DNA of 39,427 bases from Caldilineaceae bacterium (GCA_026989655.1 JALSIX010000143.1:1-39427); one strand, 5' to 3'; counted from the first letter of the stretch, positions 8,345 through 17,477 are shown. A program made the numbers and translations. The notes: generated from the letters alone by a model not told the origin.

Positions 8345-11208
8345 ACGTCCATCCTCTGCCCGAAGCCCCGGGAGGCGAAGGCGATCCATCCCTGGCGTCT
8401 CCGACCCGGTGGATCGTCTGGGTGGTCCACCATATCCGCCCGGATCACCCCGTCCCCGCGGTGGGATGTACCGATATCCTGGACCTGCCGGCACTGGCCC
8501 GTTGGGGGGTCCATCTGGTTCCCTGTTCTTCCCCGCTGGAGGCGGCCTGGCCAGATCCCTGTGCCCTGGCCATCCTGGCTACCATGCCCGCGGATCCCGG
8601 GCTTCGGGTCCGTTGGGCGGAACACCTGGCCCGCTCTACCCAGGCCGTGCTGTTGATCTCCCCGGGGCCCGCGGGCCGGGAAGAAGGGATCCCCGGCCCG
8701 GAGCTGGACGTCCTGGCCCGCCACCGTTTCCTCCCGGACCCCCTCGCCCCACCGGAACTGGTCCGCGAGGGCCTGTTCCTCCTGCGCCGGTTCGATGGAG
8801 ACCTCCACCAGGTCCTCCTGGAGATGGGGTGGACCCTTCTCCGGGAGCGGGCGGAGATGGGGGCCCTGCGGGAGATGCTCCAGGAGGGGGACCACCGCTA
8901 CGCCCAGGCGGTCCACCAGCTCTGGCGGTTGGAGGAACGGGCCGCCACCTGGCGCGAGCGGGAGCGGACGTTGGAGGAGCGGCTCCAGGAGATGGCCCGG
9001 CGCTGGCAGGCCCTGGAACAGAGCCCCGGCTACGCGGTCCTCGTCGGCCTCCAGCGGGCTCGGGCCCGCTTCCTCCCCTCTGGGAGCCGTCGCGAACGGC
9101 TGGGGGCCATGGTGGCAGGCTGGCTGCGGATCGTCCAGGAACGGGGCGCTCGAGGGCTGGTGCACCACCTGCGGGGAGAGGTGCACTGGCGGGCACAGGC
9201 CCTGGGACGACGCCTGGCCCCTGGCCATCGTCGCGGTCCCGTCCAGATTCCCTCTATCCCCCAGCGTCCGCCGGTGAGCCCCCACACGGCGCCTGTGGAC
9301 ATCGTGGTCTGTGTCCACAACGCGCTGGAGGAGGTGCGGCGTTGCCTGGCCTCGGTGGAACAACACACCGCGCCGCCGTATCGCCTCATCCTGGTGGATG
9401 ACGGCAGCGCTCCGCCCACCCGGGATTTCCTGGCCGAGTTCGCCCGGGAGCGGGAGCACGTGGTGCTCCTGCGCCATGAGGAGCCCTTGGGCTACACCCG
9501 GGCCGCCAATCGGGGACTGCGCCGGACGGACGCGGCCTTCGTCCTGCTGCTCAACAGCGACACCGCGGTCACCCCAGGCTGGCTGGATCGCTTGGTGGCC
9601 TGCGCGGAGAGCCACCCTCGCATCGGCCTGGTGGGCCCTCTCTCCAACACCGCCTCCTGGCAGTCCGTGCCTCGGGTCAGCCTGGGCGACGACTGGGCCG
9701 ACAACCCCTTGCCCAACGGCCTGGACCTGGACACCTGGTCCCAGGCCCTCGGTGCCCACGCCTCCCGGCTCTACCCGGCCATGCCCTTCCTCAACGGTTT
9801 CTGTCTCCTCATCCGTCGGGATGTGTTGGACCAGGTGGGCCTGTTCGACGAGCTCCACTTTCCCCAGGGATACGGCGAGGAGAACGACTACGCGCTGCGG
9901 GCCAGGGCCGCGGGCTGGCGGTTGGCCCTGGCCGACGACACCTTCGTCTACCACGCCCAGTCTCGCAGCTACGACCATCGTCGCCGACGGGAGCTCAGTG
10001 CCCACGCCGATCGGGTGTTGCGCCAGCTTCACCCCCCCGAGGCCATCGAGCGGGGCGTGGCCTACTGCCGGGAGGGCCTGGTTCTGGAGGGGATCCGGGC
10101 TCGGGTGGCCGCCCTACCCTCTCGTCTGGAGCGTCTGCACCAGGGACGACGACGTTTCGCAGGGCGGCGGGTGCTCTTCCTCCTGCCGGCCGATGCCCCG
10201 GGCGGAGGCGCCAATGTGGTCCTCACCGAGGCCCGGGCCATGGCATCCATGGGCGTGGAGGTGGCCATCTTCAACCTGGAGACGAAACGGCCGGGCTTCC
10301 TCCAGGGCTACCCAGACCTGGAGCTGCCGGTCCTCTTCGGTCGGCCCGAGGACGTGCCTCTTCTGGCCCCGGGCTACGACGCGGTGGTGGCCACCTGGTT
10401 CGAGAGCCTGGACTGGCTGCGACCGCTCCAGGGCCAGGAACGGTCCTTGGGGTACTACATCCAGGATGTGGAGGCCTATTTCTTCCCCCGGGGCAGCCCG
10501 GAACAGGGTCGAGCCCTGGCCAGCTACACCGCCGTTCCCGGGATACGATGTTTCACCAAGACCGCCTGGAACCGGGCAGAGCTCCAGCGGCTGGTGGGGA
10601 TCCGCCCGGCCGTGGTGGGGCCTTCCGTGGACCTCCAGCGCTTCTGTCCCCGGGACGATGCCTGGGAGGCCGACGGTCCGGCCCTGCGGCTCGCGGCCAT
10701 GATCCGGCCCAGCTCGCCCCGGCGAGGCCCCGCGATCACCATGCGGGTCTTGCGCCGGGTGGCCCGGCGCTACGGATCTCGGGTGCAGATCACCCTCTTT
10801 GGCGTGGACCCCGCGGATCCGGGGTTCGCGGCCCTTCCCCAGGACTTCGACTGGCGCCTGGCCGGGGTGATCCCGCCGCCTCAGGTGGCCTGGCTCCTGG
10901 GCCATACGGACATCTTCGTGGACTTCTCCACCTACCAGGCCATGGGCCTCACGGGGCTGGAGGCCATGGCCGCGGGCGCGGCCGTCATCGTGCCGGCCTG
11001 CGGGGGCGCCACCAGCTACGCGCGCCACGGGGAAAATGCCCTGGTGGTGGACACCCGTTCCGAGGAGAGCTGCTACCGGGCCCTCTGCCGCCTGATCGAG
11101 GAGAGGGCCCTCCGCGAGCAGATCCGCCGACGGGCTGTGTGGGATGTCTGTCGACACGCGCCGGAACATGCGGCCTACCGGATCCTGGAGGTGCTCTTCG
11201 GCCCATGA
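8341..11208 (+). CDS. bifunctional glycosyltransferase: coiled coil, GT2 domain, GT4 domain
   Basis: A 955-residue protein with two glycosyltransferase folds. Residues 1-150 are of unknown type. About 155-255 is Glu/Arg/Leu-rich and predicted coiled coil. About 315-575 is a GT2 domain (VDIVVCVHNALEEVRRCL, LVDDGSAPPTRDF, LLNSDTAVTPGWLDRL, GYGEENDYALRARAAGW). About 600-955 is a GT-B/GT4 domain (VLFLLPADAPGGGANVVL, QDVEAYFFP, STYQAMGLTGLEAMAAGA). The frame is open from 8296, but the ATG at 8341 overlaps the upstream TGA as ATGA, so I take it as the start. Two transferases in one chain suggest addition of two successive sugars, or polymerisation of an alternating repeat. Substrates are unknown. 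Confidence 0.88.
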   Translation: MNVHPLPEAPGGEGDPSLASPTRWIVWVVHHIRPDHPVPAVGCTDILDLPALARWGVHLVPCSSPLEAAWPDPCALAILATMPADPGLRVRWAEHLARSTQAVLLISPGPAGREEGIPGPELDVLARHRFLPDPLAPPELVREGLFLLRRFDGDLHQVLLEMGWTLLRERAEMGALREMLQEGDHRYAQAVHQLWRLEERAATWRERERTLEERLQEMARRWQALEQSPGYAVLVGLQRARARFLPSGSRRERLGAMVAGWLRIVQERGARGLVHHLRGEVHWRAQALGRRLAPGHRRGPVQIPSIPQRPPVSPHTAPVDIVVCVHNALEEVRRCLASVEQHTAPPYRLILVDDGSAPPTRDFLAEFAREREHVVLLRHEEPLGYTRAANRGLRRTDAAFVLLLNSDTAVTPGWLDRLVACAESHPRIGLVGPLSNTASWQSVPRVSLGDDWADNPLPNGLDLDTWSQALGAHASRLYPAMPFLNGFCLLIRRDVLDQVGLFDELHFPQGYGEENDYALRARAAGWRLALADDTFVYHAQSRSYDHRRRRELSAHADRVLRQLHPPEAIERGVAYCREGLVLEGIRARVAALPSRLERLHQGRRRFAGRRVLFLLPADAPGGGANVVLTEARAMASMGVEVAIFNLETKRPGFLQGYPDLELPVLFGRPEDVPLLAPGYDAVVATWFESLDWLRPLQGQERSLGYYIQDVEAYFFPRGSPEQGRALASYTAVPGIRCFTKTAWNRAELQRLVGIRPAVVGPSVDLQRFCPRDDAWEADGPALRLAAMIRPSSPRRGPAITMRVLRRVARRYGSRVQITLFGVDPADPGFAALPQDFDWRLAGVIPPPQVAWLLGHTDIFVDFSTYQAMGLTGLEAMAAGAAVIVPACGGATSYARHGENALVVDTRSEESCYRALCRLIEERALREQIRRRAVWDVCRHAPEHAAYRILEVLFGP

Positions 11209-12266
11209 TCCCTCGTGTCGTGGTCCTTCCCGAGTTCACGCCGGTGGGGTTGCCCACGGGGGCCGCCCACCTGCGCCTGCTGCGTCCCCTGGCCCATCCC
11301 CGGGTCCGGGAGCGGATCCACGTGTATGTCCGCCCCACCTATGCGGGGGAGGAGACGGAGCTGGTGGTGGTGGATCGGCTGTGGCATCCCCAGGTGGATC
11401 GACGCCGGGCCGAGGCCCTGGTCCGGGATGTGCGTCGGGGAAAGGCCCGGCTGGTCCTCCATCTGGACGACGACCTGTGGGCCCTGCCTCCTGAGCGGGC
11501 GGCGGAGCGGCCGGAGGGCTTCCAGGAGGTGTTGGATCTGTGGCTGGCCGAGGCCGATGCGGTCTGGGTTTCCACCCCGGCCCTGGCCCACCGGCTGCAG
11601 GATCGGGCCTCCCGGATCCAGGTCCTGCCTCCGGCCCTGGACGAACAATTGCTCATCCTGCGGGATTGGAGTACACTGCCCAGGCCCCCCGGGCCGGGAC
11701 GGACCGTGCTGGGCTACATGGGCACGGCCACCCACGACGAGGATCTGGCCCTGGTGATCCCGGCCCTGGCAGAGGTAGCGGCCCGGCGGAAGGGCCAGAT
11801 CGCCCTGGAGATCATCGGTGGGGCGGCCCGAGCAGGAACCCGGGAGGCGCTGGCCGGGCTGCCCATGCCGGTGCATTTCTGGCAGGGATACCCGGTGGAG
11901 TACCCGGCCTTTCTGGCCTGGTTCACCGGGCATGTGCGTTGGGACATCGGGCTGGCTCCCCTGGCGCCCACACCCTTCAACCAAGCCAAGTCGGATGTGA
12001 AGTTCCTGGACTACGCGGCGTTGGGCGCAGCCACGGTCGCCAGCCGGGAGCCCGTCTACGGCCGGACGGTCCACCATCGCGTCACCGGCTGGCTGGTGGA
12101 CAACCGGACCGAGGCGTGGGTGCAGGCTCTCCTGTATCTGATCGACCATCCGGAGGAACGGATCCGGCTGGCCCGCAACGCCCGGGCCTTCCTGCTGCGG
12201 GAGCGGATCCTGGACCGTCGGGCCGGCGACTGGCTTCGAGCCATCCAGGCGGTGCTGCATGGCTGA
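11205..12266 (+). CDS. GT-B-fold glycosyltransferase
   Basis: A 353-residue protein that starts at an ATGA overlap with the upstream gene; the frame itself is open much further upstream. The N-terminal half has an acidic stretch HLDDDLWALPPERA, seen in a GT4-like group of glycosyltransferases. The C-terminal half has the donor-binding features of GT-B enzymes: VLGYMGTATHDEDLAL, then IGLAPLAPTPFNQAKSDVKF, where the Lys and acidic residues would contact the nucleotide sugar. It is cytoplasmic, without helices. Its last 8 bases overlap the next glycosyltransferase gene. The exact sugar is unknown. Confidence 0.82.
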   Translation: MIPRVVVLPEFTPVGLPTGAAHLRLLRPLAHPRVRERIHVYVRPTYAGEETELVVVDRLWHPQVDRRRAEALVRDVRRGKARLVLHLDDDLWALPPERAAERPEGFQEVLDLWLAEADAVWVSTPALAHRLQDRASRIQVLPPALDEQLLILRDWSTLPRPPGPGRTVLGYMGTATHDEDLALVIPALAEVAARRKGQIALEIIGGAARAGTREALAGLPMPVHFWQGYPVEYPAFLAWFTGHVRWDIGLAPLAPTPFNQAKSDVKFLDYAALGAATVASREPVYGRTVHHRVTGWLVDNRTEAWVQALLYLIDHPEERIRLARNARAFLLRERILDRRAGDWLRAIQAVLHG

Positions 12267-13437
12267 ACCCCAGGTCTCGTTCATCGTCCCCCTCTGGAAC
12301 GGTGCACCTTGGATCCGAGCCTGTCTGAACAGCCTCCGGGCCACCCTGGCGGCCGCGGCTGTCCGGGGGGAGATCCTGGTGGTGGACGATGGCTCCACAG
12401 ATGCCGGCCCCCAGACGGTGGTGGAGGCCTTTCCAGAGGTGACGCTGCTCTCCACCGGGGAGAACCAGGGCTTCCCCGGAGCCTGCAACCAGGGGCTGCG
12501 GCGGGCTCGAGGCCCTGTGGTGGTCCTGGTCAACCAGGATGTGGAGGTGGATCCAGGGTGGTTGTCGGCCCTGTTGGCGGCCCTGGCCGACCCCAGAGTG
12601 GGTGCGGCCGGAGGGCTGGCCCTCTTTCCAGATCGGCGCACCGTCCAGCATGGAGGGGGGTGGGTGGATTGGCCACTGGGGCTGGCCCGCCATCGAGGCC
12701 ATGGGGAACGCCCCGCGTCCCGATGGCGGCGGCCTGCGGATGTGGACTTCGTCACCGGAGCCGGCCTGGCCCTGCGACGGGAGGTGTTGGCCCAGGTCGG
12801 GCTCCTGGACGAGGGCTTCGCGCCGGGGTACTACGAGGATGTGGACCTCTGCTGGCGGATTCGAGAGAGAGGTTACAGCATCCGCTATGTGCCGGATGCT
12901 ACCCTGACCCATGTGGAGGGCAGCGCGTTCCGCGACAGGTTCCGGACCGCCCAGGCCCGGCTGCGGGGCCGTCTACGTTTCGTCCTCAAACACAGCTCTC
13001 GTCTCCAGGTGTTGCAGCGTTTCCTGCCCGCGGAACAGGGCTACGCGGCGGTGGCCACCGCCGGCGATCTGGACGGCTCTGTGGCCCAGGCCTACCTGGA
13101 GGCCGTGGTCATGGCCCTGGAGTGTGGATGGGCCCAGGCCCCTGCTCGGGAGCTGTTGGCCCTCGCGCTGGGCATGCATGGCCTGTACCTGTCCACCCGT
13201 GCTCAGGGCCCGGTGGACACGAGCTGGCCGGCGAGGTCGATCCACCCCGTGCTGATGCCCTCCCGCCTGGAACAGATCCCTGGCCTCGGAACCCTGTGGC
13301 GACCGATGCGGATGGCTCTCCATCGGCTGGTCCTCTTCTACATCCAACGGCAGGAGATGGCCCTGGCCGCCCGGATCCGGGAACTGGAGGCCCGCCTGGC
13401 CCTGGCGGACGAGCAGCGAACCGGCCACAGACCATGA
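12259..13437 (+). CDS. family 2 glycosyltransferase
   Basis: A 392-residue GT2 enzyme. Motifs in order are QVSFIVPLWNGAPWIRAC (residues 4-21), VVDDGSTDAGPQTV, NQDVEVDPGWLSAL (the metal-site region, with N-x-D in place of D-x-D), TGAGLALRREVL, and GYYEDVDLCWRIRERGY. The C-terminal end (about 355-388) is rich in Ala, Arg, Glu and Leu and may form a short coiled coil. The ATG lies inside the 3' end of the upstream gene (8-base overlap), indicating translational coupling. Acceptor and donor cannot be assigned. Confidence 0.9.
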   Translation: MAEPQVSFIVPLWNGAPWIRACLNSLRATLAAAAVRGEILVVDDGSTDAGPQTVVEAFPEVTLLSTGENQGFPGACNQGLRRARGPVVVLVNQDVEVDPGWLSALLAALADPRVGAAGGLALFPDRRTVQHGGGWVDWPLGLARHRGHGERPASRWRRPADVDFVTGAGLALRREVLAQVGLLDEGFAPGYYEDVDLCWRIRERGYSIRYVPDATLTHVEGSAFRDRFRTAQARLRGRLRFVLKHSSRLQVLQRFLPAEQGYAAVATAGDLDGSVAQAYLEAVVMALECGWAQAPARELLALALGMHGLYLSTRAQGPVDTSWPARSIHPVLMPSRLEQIPGLGTLWRPMRMALHRLVLFYIQRQEMALAARIRELEARLALADEQRTGHRP

Positions 13438-13474
13438 GCAAGGGGCTGGGGGCTCTGTCCAGGGGGCCGTTCCG

Positions 13475-14764
13475 TTGACCGTCTCCTCCATGCATACCCT
13501 CTTCGTGGTGCCGGCCTATGCGCCGTCTGTAGGGGGCGCACAGACCTTGGTGGAACGCTTGGCGGCCTGTATGAGGGCCGATGGCCGGCCGGTCACGGTC
13601 CTGACCACCACCGCCCGTCGAGCTGCGGACTTCTGGTCGCCGCCGGCCCAGGCCCTGCCGCCAGGCCCGACCGTCCATCGGGGTGTGGCCGTCCATCGGC
13701 TGGGCCTCCGCCATCCCTGGCCCGCGCCCTATCGGTTTGCCCTGTTGCGCCGGCTGGGCCCCTGGCTGAACCGGGTCCGGGTGGGGCAGACGGCCGGAGG
13801 CACCCTGCTGTTGAGACATATCGCCCGTTGGATGCCTCCCCTGGTGGCGCTAGAATCGGAGTTGGAGGCGGCTGTTCGCAGGGCCTGCCTGGTCTATCTG
13901 GTGGACGCTTCCTGGGACGGTCTGTTCGTCCAGGCGGCGACCACGGCCCAGCGCCTGGGGCGGCCCTTTGTGGCCGTGCCCCTGATCCACACGGGGAGCC
14001 CGGCCATCCAGGCCCATTTCACCATGCCCCACCAGGTCCAGGCCTATCGTCAGGCCGGGGCTGTGTGGGTCCTGGCCCGGGCCGAGGCTCGGGTCCTCCA
14101 GGAGCTGGGGGTCCTGCCGGAGCGGATCCATCGGATCCCCCTGGGGGTTGCCCCCCCAGAGCCACCCCCGTCCGACCGGGATGTGGAGCGGCTGCGCCGG
14201 AGCCACCGGCTGGACGGGCCTTGGGTCCTCTTCCTGGGCGCGGCCACCCGGGACAAGGGGGCCTTCACCCTGTTGGAGGCTGCCACAGACCTCTGGCAGG
14301 CCGGTTGGACCTTCGACCTGGTCTACGCGGGGCCCCAGCAGGAGGCCCTGGCGGGGGCGGTTCGGGCGCTGGATTCCCCCTGGCGGGATCGGGTGCGTCT
14401 GTTGGGGGTGGTGGACGAGAGGACCAAACACGCGCTGCTGGCCGGTGCTTGGGTGCTGGCTCTGCCCAGCCGGGTGGACACCTTCGGGCTGGCGGTGCTG
14501 GAGGCCTGGCTCCACGGTTGTCCCGTGGTGGTGGCCCGGGCCGGCGGGCTGGCCGAACGGGTGCACCACCAGGTCTCAGGCCTCCAGATCCCTTACGGCC
14601 AGCCCAGGGCGTTGGCCCAGGCCCTGGAACGGCTGCTTCAATGCCCCGACCTGGCCCGTCGCCTGGGCCGTCGAGGCCGGCAGGAAGCGCAGCGTTACAC
14701 CTGGGAACGGACCTATGCACGACTGCGGACCATTGAGGAACAGATCCGGGACGCCCGTCCATGA
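13475..14764 (+). CDS. family 4 glycosyltransferase
   Basis: A 429-residue retaining GT-B enzyme. The N-terminal domain opens with HTLFVVPAYAPSVGGAQTLVE, a common GT4 acceptor-side signature. The C-terminal domain holds LFLGAATRDKGAFTLLEA and the donor-site pattern LPSRVDTFGLAVLEAWLHGCP, where the Glu contacts the sugar nucleotide. Two starts are possible: TTG at 13475 with AGGGGG 8 bases upstream, or ATG at 13490 with no clear Shine-Dalgarno. I list the TTG, with low certainty on the start only. The gap from the previous gene (13438-13474) shows nothing else. It overlaps the next gene. Confidence 0.88.
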   Translation: MTVSSMHTLFVVPAYAPSVGGAQTLVERLAACMRADGRPVTVLTTTARRAADFWSPPAQALPPGPTVHRGVAVHRLGLRHPWPAPYRFALLRRLGPWLNRVRVGQTAGGTLLLRHIARWMPPLVALESELEAAVRRACLVYLVDASWDGLFVQAATTAQRLGRPFVAVPLIHTGSPAIQAHFTMPHQVQAYRQAGAVWVLARAEARVLQELGVLPERIHRIPLGVAPPEPPPSDRDVERLRRSHRLDGPWVLFLGAATRDKGAFTLLEAATDLWQAGWTFDLVYAGPQQEALAGAVRALDSPWRDRVRLLGVVDERTKHALLAGAWVLALPSRVDTFGLAVLEAWLHGCPVVVARAGGLAERVHHQVSGLQIPYGQPRALAQALERLLQCPDLARRLGRRGRQEAQRYTWERTYARLRTIEEQIRDARP

Positions 14765-16157
14765 ACCTCGGAGCCGCGCGCCCCTGCCCGGGGTTTCGGC
14801 CTCTCCAACGACCCCGTCCCCGGTTCCTCCGGAGCGGCGCAAGCGGATCGCATACGTGGTGCACAAGTTCCCGCCGGAGAGCATCGGCGGGACCGAGGTC
14901 TACACCTGGAGCCTGGCCCGGCACATGGCCCGGGCTGGCCACCAGGTGCACATCTTCTACCCGGCCCCTCACCCCCCCGTGGGTCCGAACCCGGTCCAGC
15001 GCGAGGGGGTGTCCCTGTGGCGGGTGCCCTTGCCGCCGGACCGCTTGGGGGAAGACCCCGTCCGCCAGTACTGGCACACCTTCCGGGATCTGGGGTTCGA
15101 GGGGGCCTTCCAGGCCTTTCTGGACCATGCCCAGCCGGAGATCGTCCACTTTCAACACGTCCAGGGCGTGTCGGCCCGGCTCATCGAGCTGGCTGCTCCG
15201 GCCTATCGTCTGGTGACCCTCCACGACTACTGGTATTTCTGCGCCAACAGCCAGCTCGTCCGCCCCGATCGGACCCCGTGCAAGGGGCCCGATGCCCTCT
15301 GCTCCAACTGCGTGGACTGCGCGACAGAGCGGGCCGACCTCCAGTGGATGCGGGCCCTCCGTCCTCTGGTGGCCCTTCCCTTCGCCTACCGAAACCACTA
15401 TCTGCGTCGGATGGCCGAGCAGGTGGATCTGTTCATTGCTCCCAGCCGCTTTCTCCAGCGCCTCTACGTGGAGCAGGGGTTTCCCGAGGAGCGGCTGATC
15501 GTGGTGGAGAACGGCCTGGACGAGGAGAAACTTCTCCGTTCCGAGGAGCCACTCCTGCCCGAACCGCCGGTCCGCCCTCATTTCGGCTTCCTGGGCGCTC
15601 TGGCCTGGCAGAAGGGCGTCCACGTCCTGGTCCAGGCCTTCAACCGGCTGGGCCCCGAGGCATCGTTGACCATCTACGGCAGCGAGACCCTGTTCCCCGA
15701 CTATGTGGCCGAGGTCAAGGCCCAGGTGCGGCACCCCTATGTGCGTTTTGCCGGCCTGGTGCAGCCCCATCAGGTGGGGGCCTGTCTGCGCCAGTTGGAC
15801 TGCCTGGTGGTGCCCTCTCTGTGGTATGAGAACTCGCCCCTGGTGATCCAGGAGGCCTACGGCGTGGGCGTGCCGGTGTTGGCCAGCGATCTCGGCGCAC
15901 TGCCGGAGAAGGTCTGGGACGGCTACACGGGACGGCTCTTCCCTCCGGGGGACGCGGACGTGCTGGCCCAGCTCCTGGCCGAGCTGGCGGCGGCACCGGA
16001 GCGGTTGCAGGAGATGGCCCGCCACGTGACACCGGGGCCCAGCATGGCCGAACATGCCGCCCATCTGGGGGCCGTGTACGACGCGGTGGCCATGGCCATG
16101 CCGGTCCCGGCTGCTCCCTGCCCCCGCATGGTCCCCCTGCCCGCGGAGGTGGCCTGA
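14715..16157 (+). CDS. family 4 glycosyltransferase with Cys cluster
   Basis: A GT-B enzyme of about 480 residues. The conserved part begins near residue 43 (KRIAYVVHKFPPESIGGTE). A Cys-rich insert follows the acceptor-side motif HDYWYFC; it carries further cysteines in TPCKGPDALCSNCVDC and could bind a metal or be structural. The donor domain has FGFLGALAWQKGVHVLVQAF and PSLWYENSPLVIQEAYGVGVP. The start is uncertain. ATG 14715 is in frame but overlaps the upstream gene by 50 bases, and TTG 14733 is also in frame. The ATGA at 14761, which resembles the coupled starts elsewhere in this operon, is in another frame. It is the last gene of the glycan operon. Confidence 0.87.
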   Translation: MHDCGPLRNRSGTPVHEPRSRAPLPGVSASPTTPSPVPPERRKRIAYVVHKFPPESIGGTEVYTWSLARHMARAGHQVHIFYPAPHPPVGPNPVQREGVSLWRVPLPPDRLGEDPVRQYWHTFRDLGFEGAFQAFLDHAQPEIVHFQHVQGVSARLIELAAPAYRLVTLHDYWYFCANSQLVRPDRTPCKGPDALCSNCVDCATERADLQWMRALRPLVALPFAYRNHYLRRMAEQVDLFIAPSRFLQRLYVEQGFPEERLIVVENGLDEEKLLRSEEPLLPEPPVRPHFGFLGALAWQKGVHVLVQAFNRLGPEASLTIYGSETLFPDYVAEVKAQVRHPYVRFAGLVQPHQVGACLRQLDCLVVPSLWYENSPLVIQEAYGVGVPVLASDLGALPEKVWDGYTGRLFPPGDADVLAQLLAELAAAPERLQEMARHVTPGPSMAEHAAHLGAVYDAVAMAMPVPAAPCPRMVPLPAEVA

Positions 16158-16221
16158 TCTCGGTGGGGGCCTCTGGGCACGGAGGGGCCCCCACAGGCTG
16201 TCCCCAGGAATCCCCCAGCGC

Positions 16222-16251
16222 TTGCCCTGTTCCCCCGATCTCATGTACCAT
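16222..16251 (+). promoter_or_regulatory. weak candidate promoter upstream of the small membrane protein
   Basis: TTGCCC (16222-16227) and TACCAT (16246-16251) are separated by 18 bases. Each box matches its consensus at 4 of 6 positions. It lies in the 184-base gap after the glycan operon. The 18-base spacing equals that of the two stronger promoters in this window. No terminator was recognised in this gap. Confidence 0.25.
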
Positions 16252-16341
16252 GGTGTGTCCGAAGACCCGGCCTCCGAGCCCGGGACAGGGGCCGGGTGTG
16301 TTCGAGTGGGGCAGTGCGTTTCGGTGGCAGGAGAGATGGCC

Positions 16342-16647
16342 ATGGGCTTGAAGCTCGTCGGCGTGCTCCTCCTCCTGGGGGGGGCTGTGTATCCCATGTG
16401 GGGCATCGTCGATCTGGTCCGCTGGACCAATCGCCAACAGGTCCCTTTTCAGAACCCCCTGCCGCTCATGGTGCGGATGGTGCTCATTGCCACCGTGCCC
16501 CTGGCCGGCATTCTGGGGGGCCTGGCCTTCTTCCTGCCCGCCGTATGGGCCAGCGAGATCCTGCGTCTGATCATCCTGGCCACAGGGAGCCTCTCTGTCC
16601 TGGGCCTCCTGCTCCTGGCCCTCCTGGGGCGGGTGGGGCTCGGGTAG
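16342..16647 (+). CDS. small membrane protein, function unknown
   Basis: About 101 residues with three hydrophobic segments: roughly residues 5-25, 42-66 and 73-97. A polar loop (RWTNRQQVPFQNPLP) lies between the first two. The start is chosen at ATG 16342 because AGGAG (16329-16333) lies 8 bases upstream; the ATG at 16336 sits too close to it. The frame stays open upstream without coding character. I do not recognise the family. It is followed after 11 bases by the LysE-type exporter, so the two are probably co-transcribed. Confidence 0.6.
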   Translation: MGLKLVGVLLLLGGAVYPMWGIVDLVRWTNRQQVPFQNPLPLMVRMVLIATVPLAGILGGLAFFLPAVWASEILRLIILATGSLSVLGLLLLALLGRVGLG

Positions 16648-16658
16648 GGGCAGCCACC

Positions 16659-17270
16659 GTGCAGGCCCTTCTGATGGGGATCGGGCTGGGGCTCGCGGCC
16701 GGGCTCAGCCCGGGCCCTCTGTTGACCCTGGTGGTCACCACGGCCCTCCAGCGGGGGTTCCGGGCCGGGTTGGCCGTGGCCCTGGCTCCGCTCCTCTCGG
16801 ATCTCCCCGTCATCCTGCTCTCGCTCTGGGTGTTGGACCGGTTGCCGCCGCTCTTTCTCCAGGGCGTCACCGCATTGGGGGGACTCTTCGTGGTCTATCT
16901 AGGGGTGGAGGTATGGCGGGGCATCCCTCAGGCCCTGGCCCTCTCCGCCGAGGCGTTCAAGGCCCGTCACGATCTGGGGCGAGGTGTGTTGGTGAACCTG
17001 CTCAGCCCGCACCCCTGGCTGTTCTGGCTCGCTGTGGGGGGGCCGCTGACACTCCGCTACGCGGCCGGGGGCTGGGTCGGGGCGATCGCCTTTCCGGCGG
17101 GCTTCTACCTGTGTCTGGTGGGGAGCAAGGTGGTGTTGGCCTGGGGCATGGCCCGGGCCCGACATCGGCTCCACGCCCGTCTCTACCGCGGCGCTCTTCT
17201 GGCCGGGGGCGGCATGCTGGTGGGGCTGGGGCTGTGGCTGCTGGGCCAGGGTGTTCTGGGGCTCGGCTAG
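16659..17270 (+). CDS. LysE/RhtB-family membrane exporter
   Basis: A 203-residue protein with about six hydrophobic segments. The family signature is close to the N-terminus (GLAAGLSPGPLLTLV, with SPGP near residue 16). Members export amino acids or related small molecules by proton exchange. The conserved NLLSPHPWLFWL segment, with its Asn and Pro, lies mid-protein. I choose GTG 16659 because AGGGG lies 8 bases upstream; the internal ATG at 16674 would remove part of the first helix. It is probably co-transcribed with the small membrane protein upstream. The exported solute is not predictable. Confidence 0.85.
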   Translation: MQALLMGIGLGLAAGLSPGPLLTLVVTTALQRGFRAGLAVALAPLLSDLPVILLSLWVLDRLPPLFLQGVTALGGLFVVYLGVEVWRGIPQALALSAEAFKARHDLGRGVLVNLLSPHPWLFWLAVGGPLTLRYAAGGWVGAIAFPAGFYLCLVGSKVVLAWGMARARHRLHARLYRGALLAGGGMLVGLGLWLLGQGVLGLG

Positions 17271-17308
17271 CTCAGAGGTTCCCCTGTCCGTGCCAAATGC
17301 TGCCCAAC

Positions 17309-17423
17309 TCAGCAGTTCACGAATTCGTAGAGGAGTCGGCATCCTCAGATGCCGATTCCAGAGGGGCAATGCCACATCGGAGGATGCTCACTCCTCCGTT
17401 TGGCTCGAATCGCGAATTACTGA
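17309..17423. repeat. 115-bp imperfect inverted-repeat element, copy 1 (MITE/REP-like)
   Basis: Ends are TCAGCAGTTCACGA on the left and TCGCGAATTACTGA on the right, so terminal inverted repeats of about 14 bases with a few mismatches. Inside, TCGGCATC-CTCA-GATGCCGA forms a perfect 8-bp hairpin (about 17336-17355). A second, shorter hairpin lies near 17373-17387. The second copy, of identical length, is at 39121-39235, with about eight differences. No target-site duplication is visible and no protein is encoded. It lies 38 bases after the LysE-type exporter stop. Confidence 0.85.
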
Positions 17424-17440
17424 AATTCGGAGAAAACATC

Positions 17441-17471
17441 CAGACATGGGGGCGGCGTTCCGTAGTATAGT
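17441..17471 (+). promoter_or_regulatory. candidate promoter for a small RNA
   Basis: TATAGT (17466-17471) is a good -10 box. CAGACA (17441-17446) is the nearest -35-like sequence, with a long 19-base spacer. It directs transcription into 110 bases with no gene that end at a good intrinsic terminator. Confidence 0.35.
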
Positions 17472-17477
17472 GGGGGT

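Noticed and set aside
14761-15216. Gene start at the ATGA overlap 14761
   Set aside because: The frame soon becomes Arg/Ser/Thr-rich with no domain, while the conserved GT4 sequence lies in another frame.
17302-17423. Integron attC site at repeat copy 1 (GCCCAAC just before it)
   Set aside because: There is no matching GTTRRRY box at the other end, the second copy lacks the GCCCAAC, and no integrase is present.
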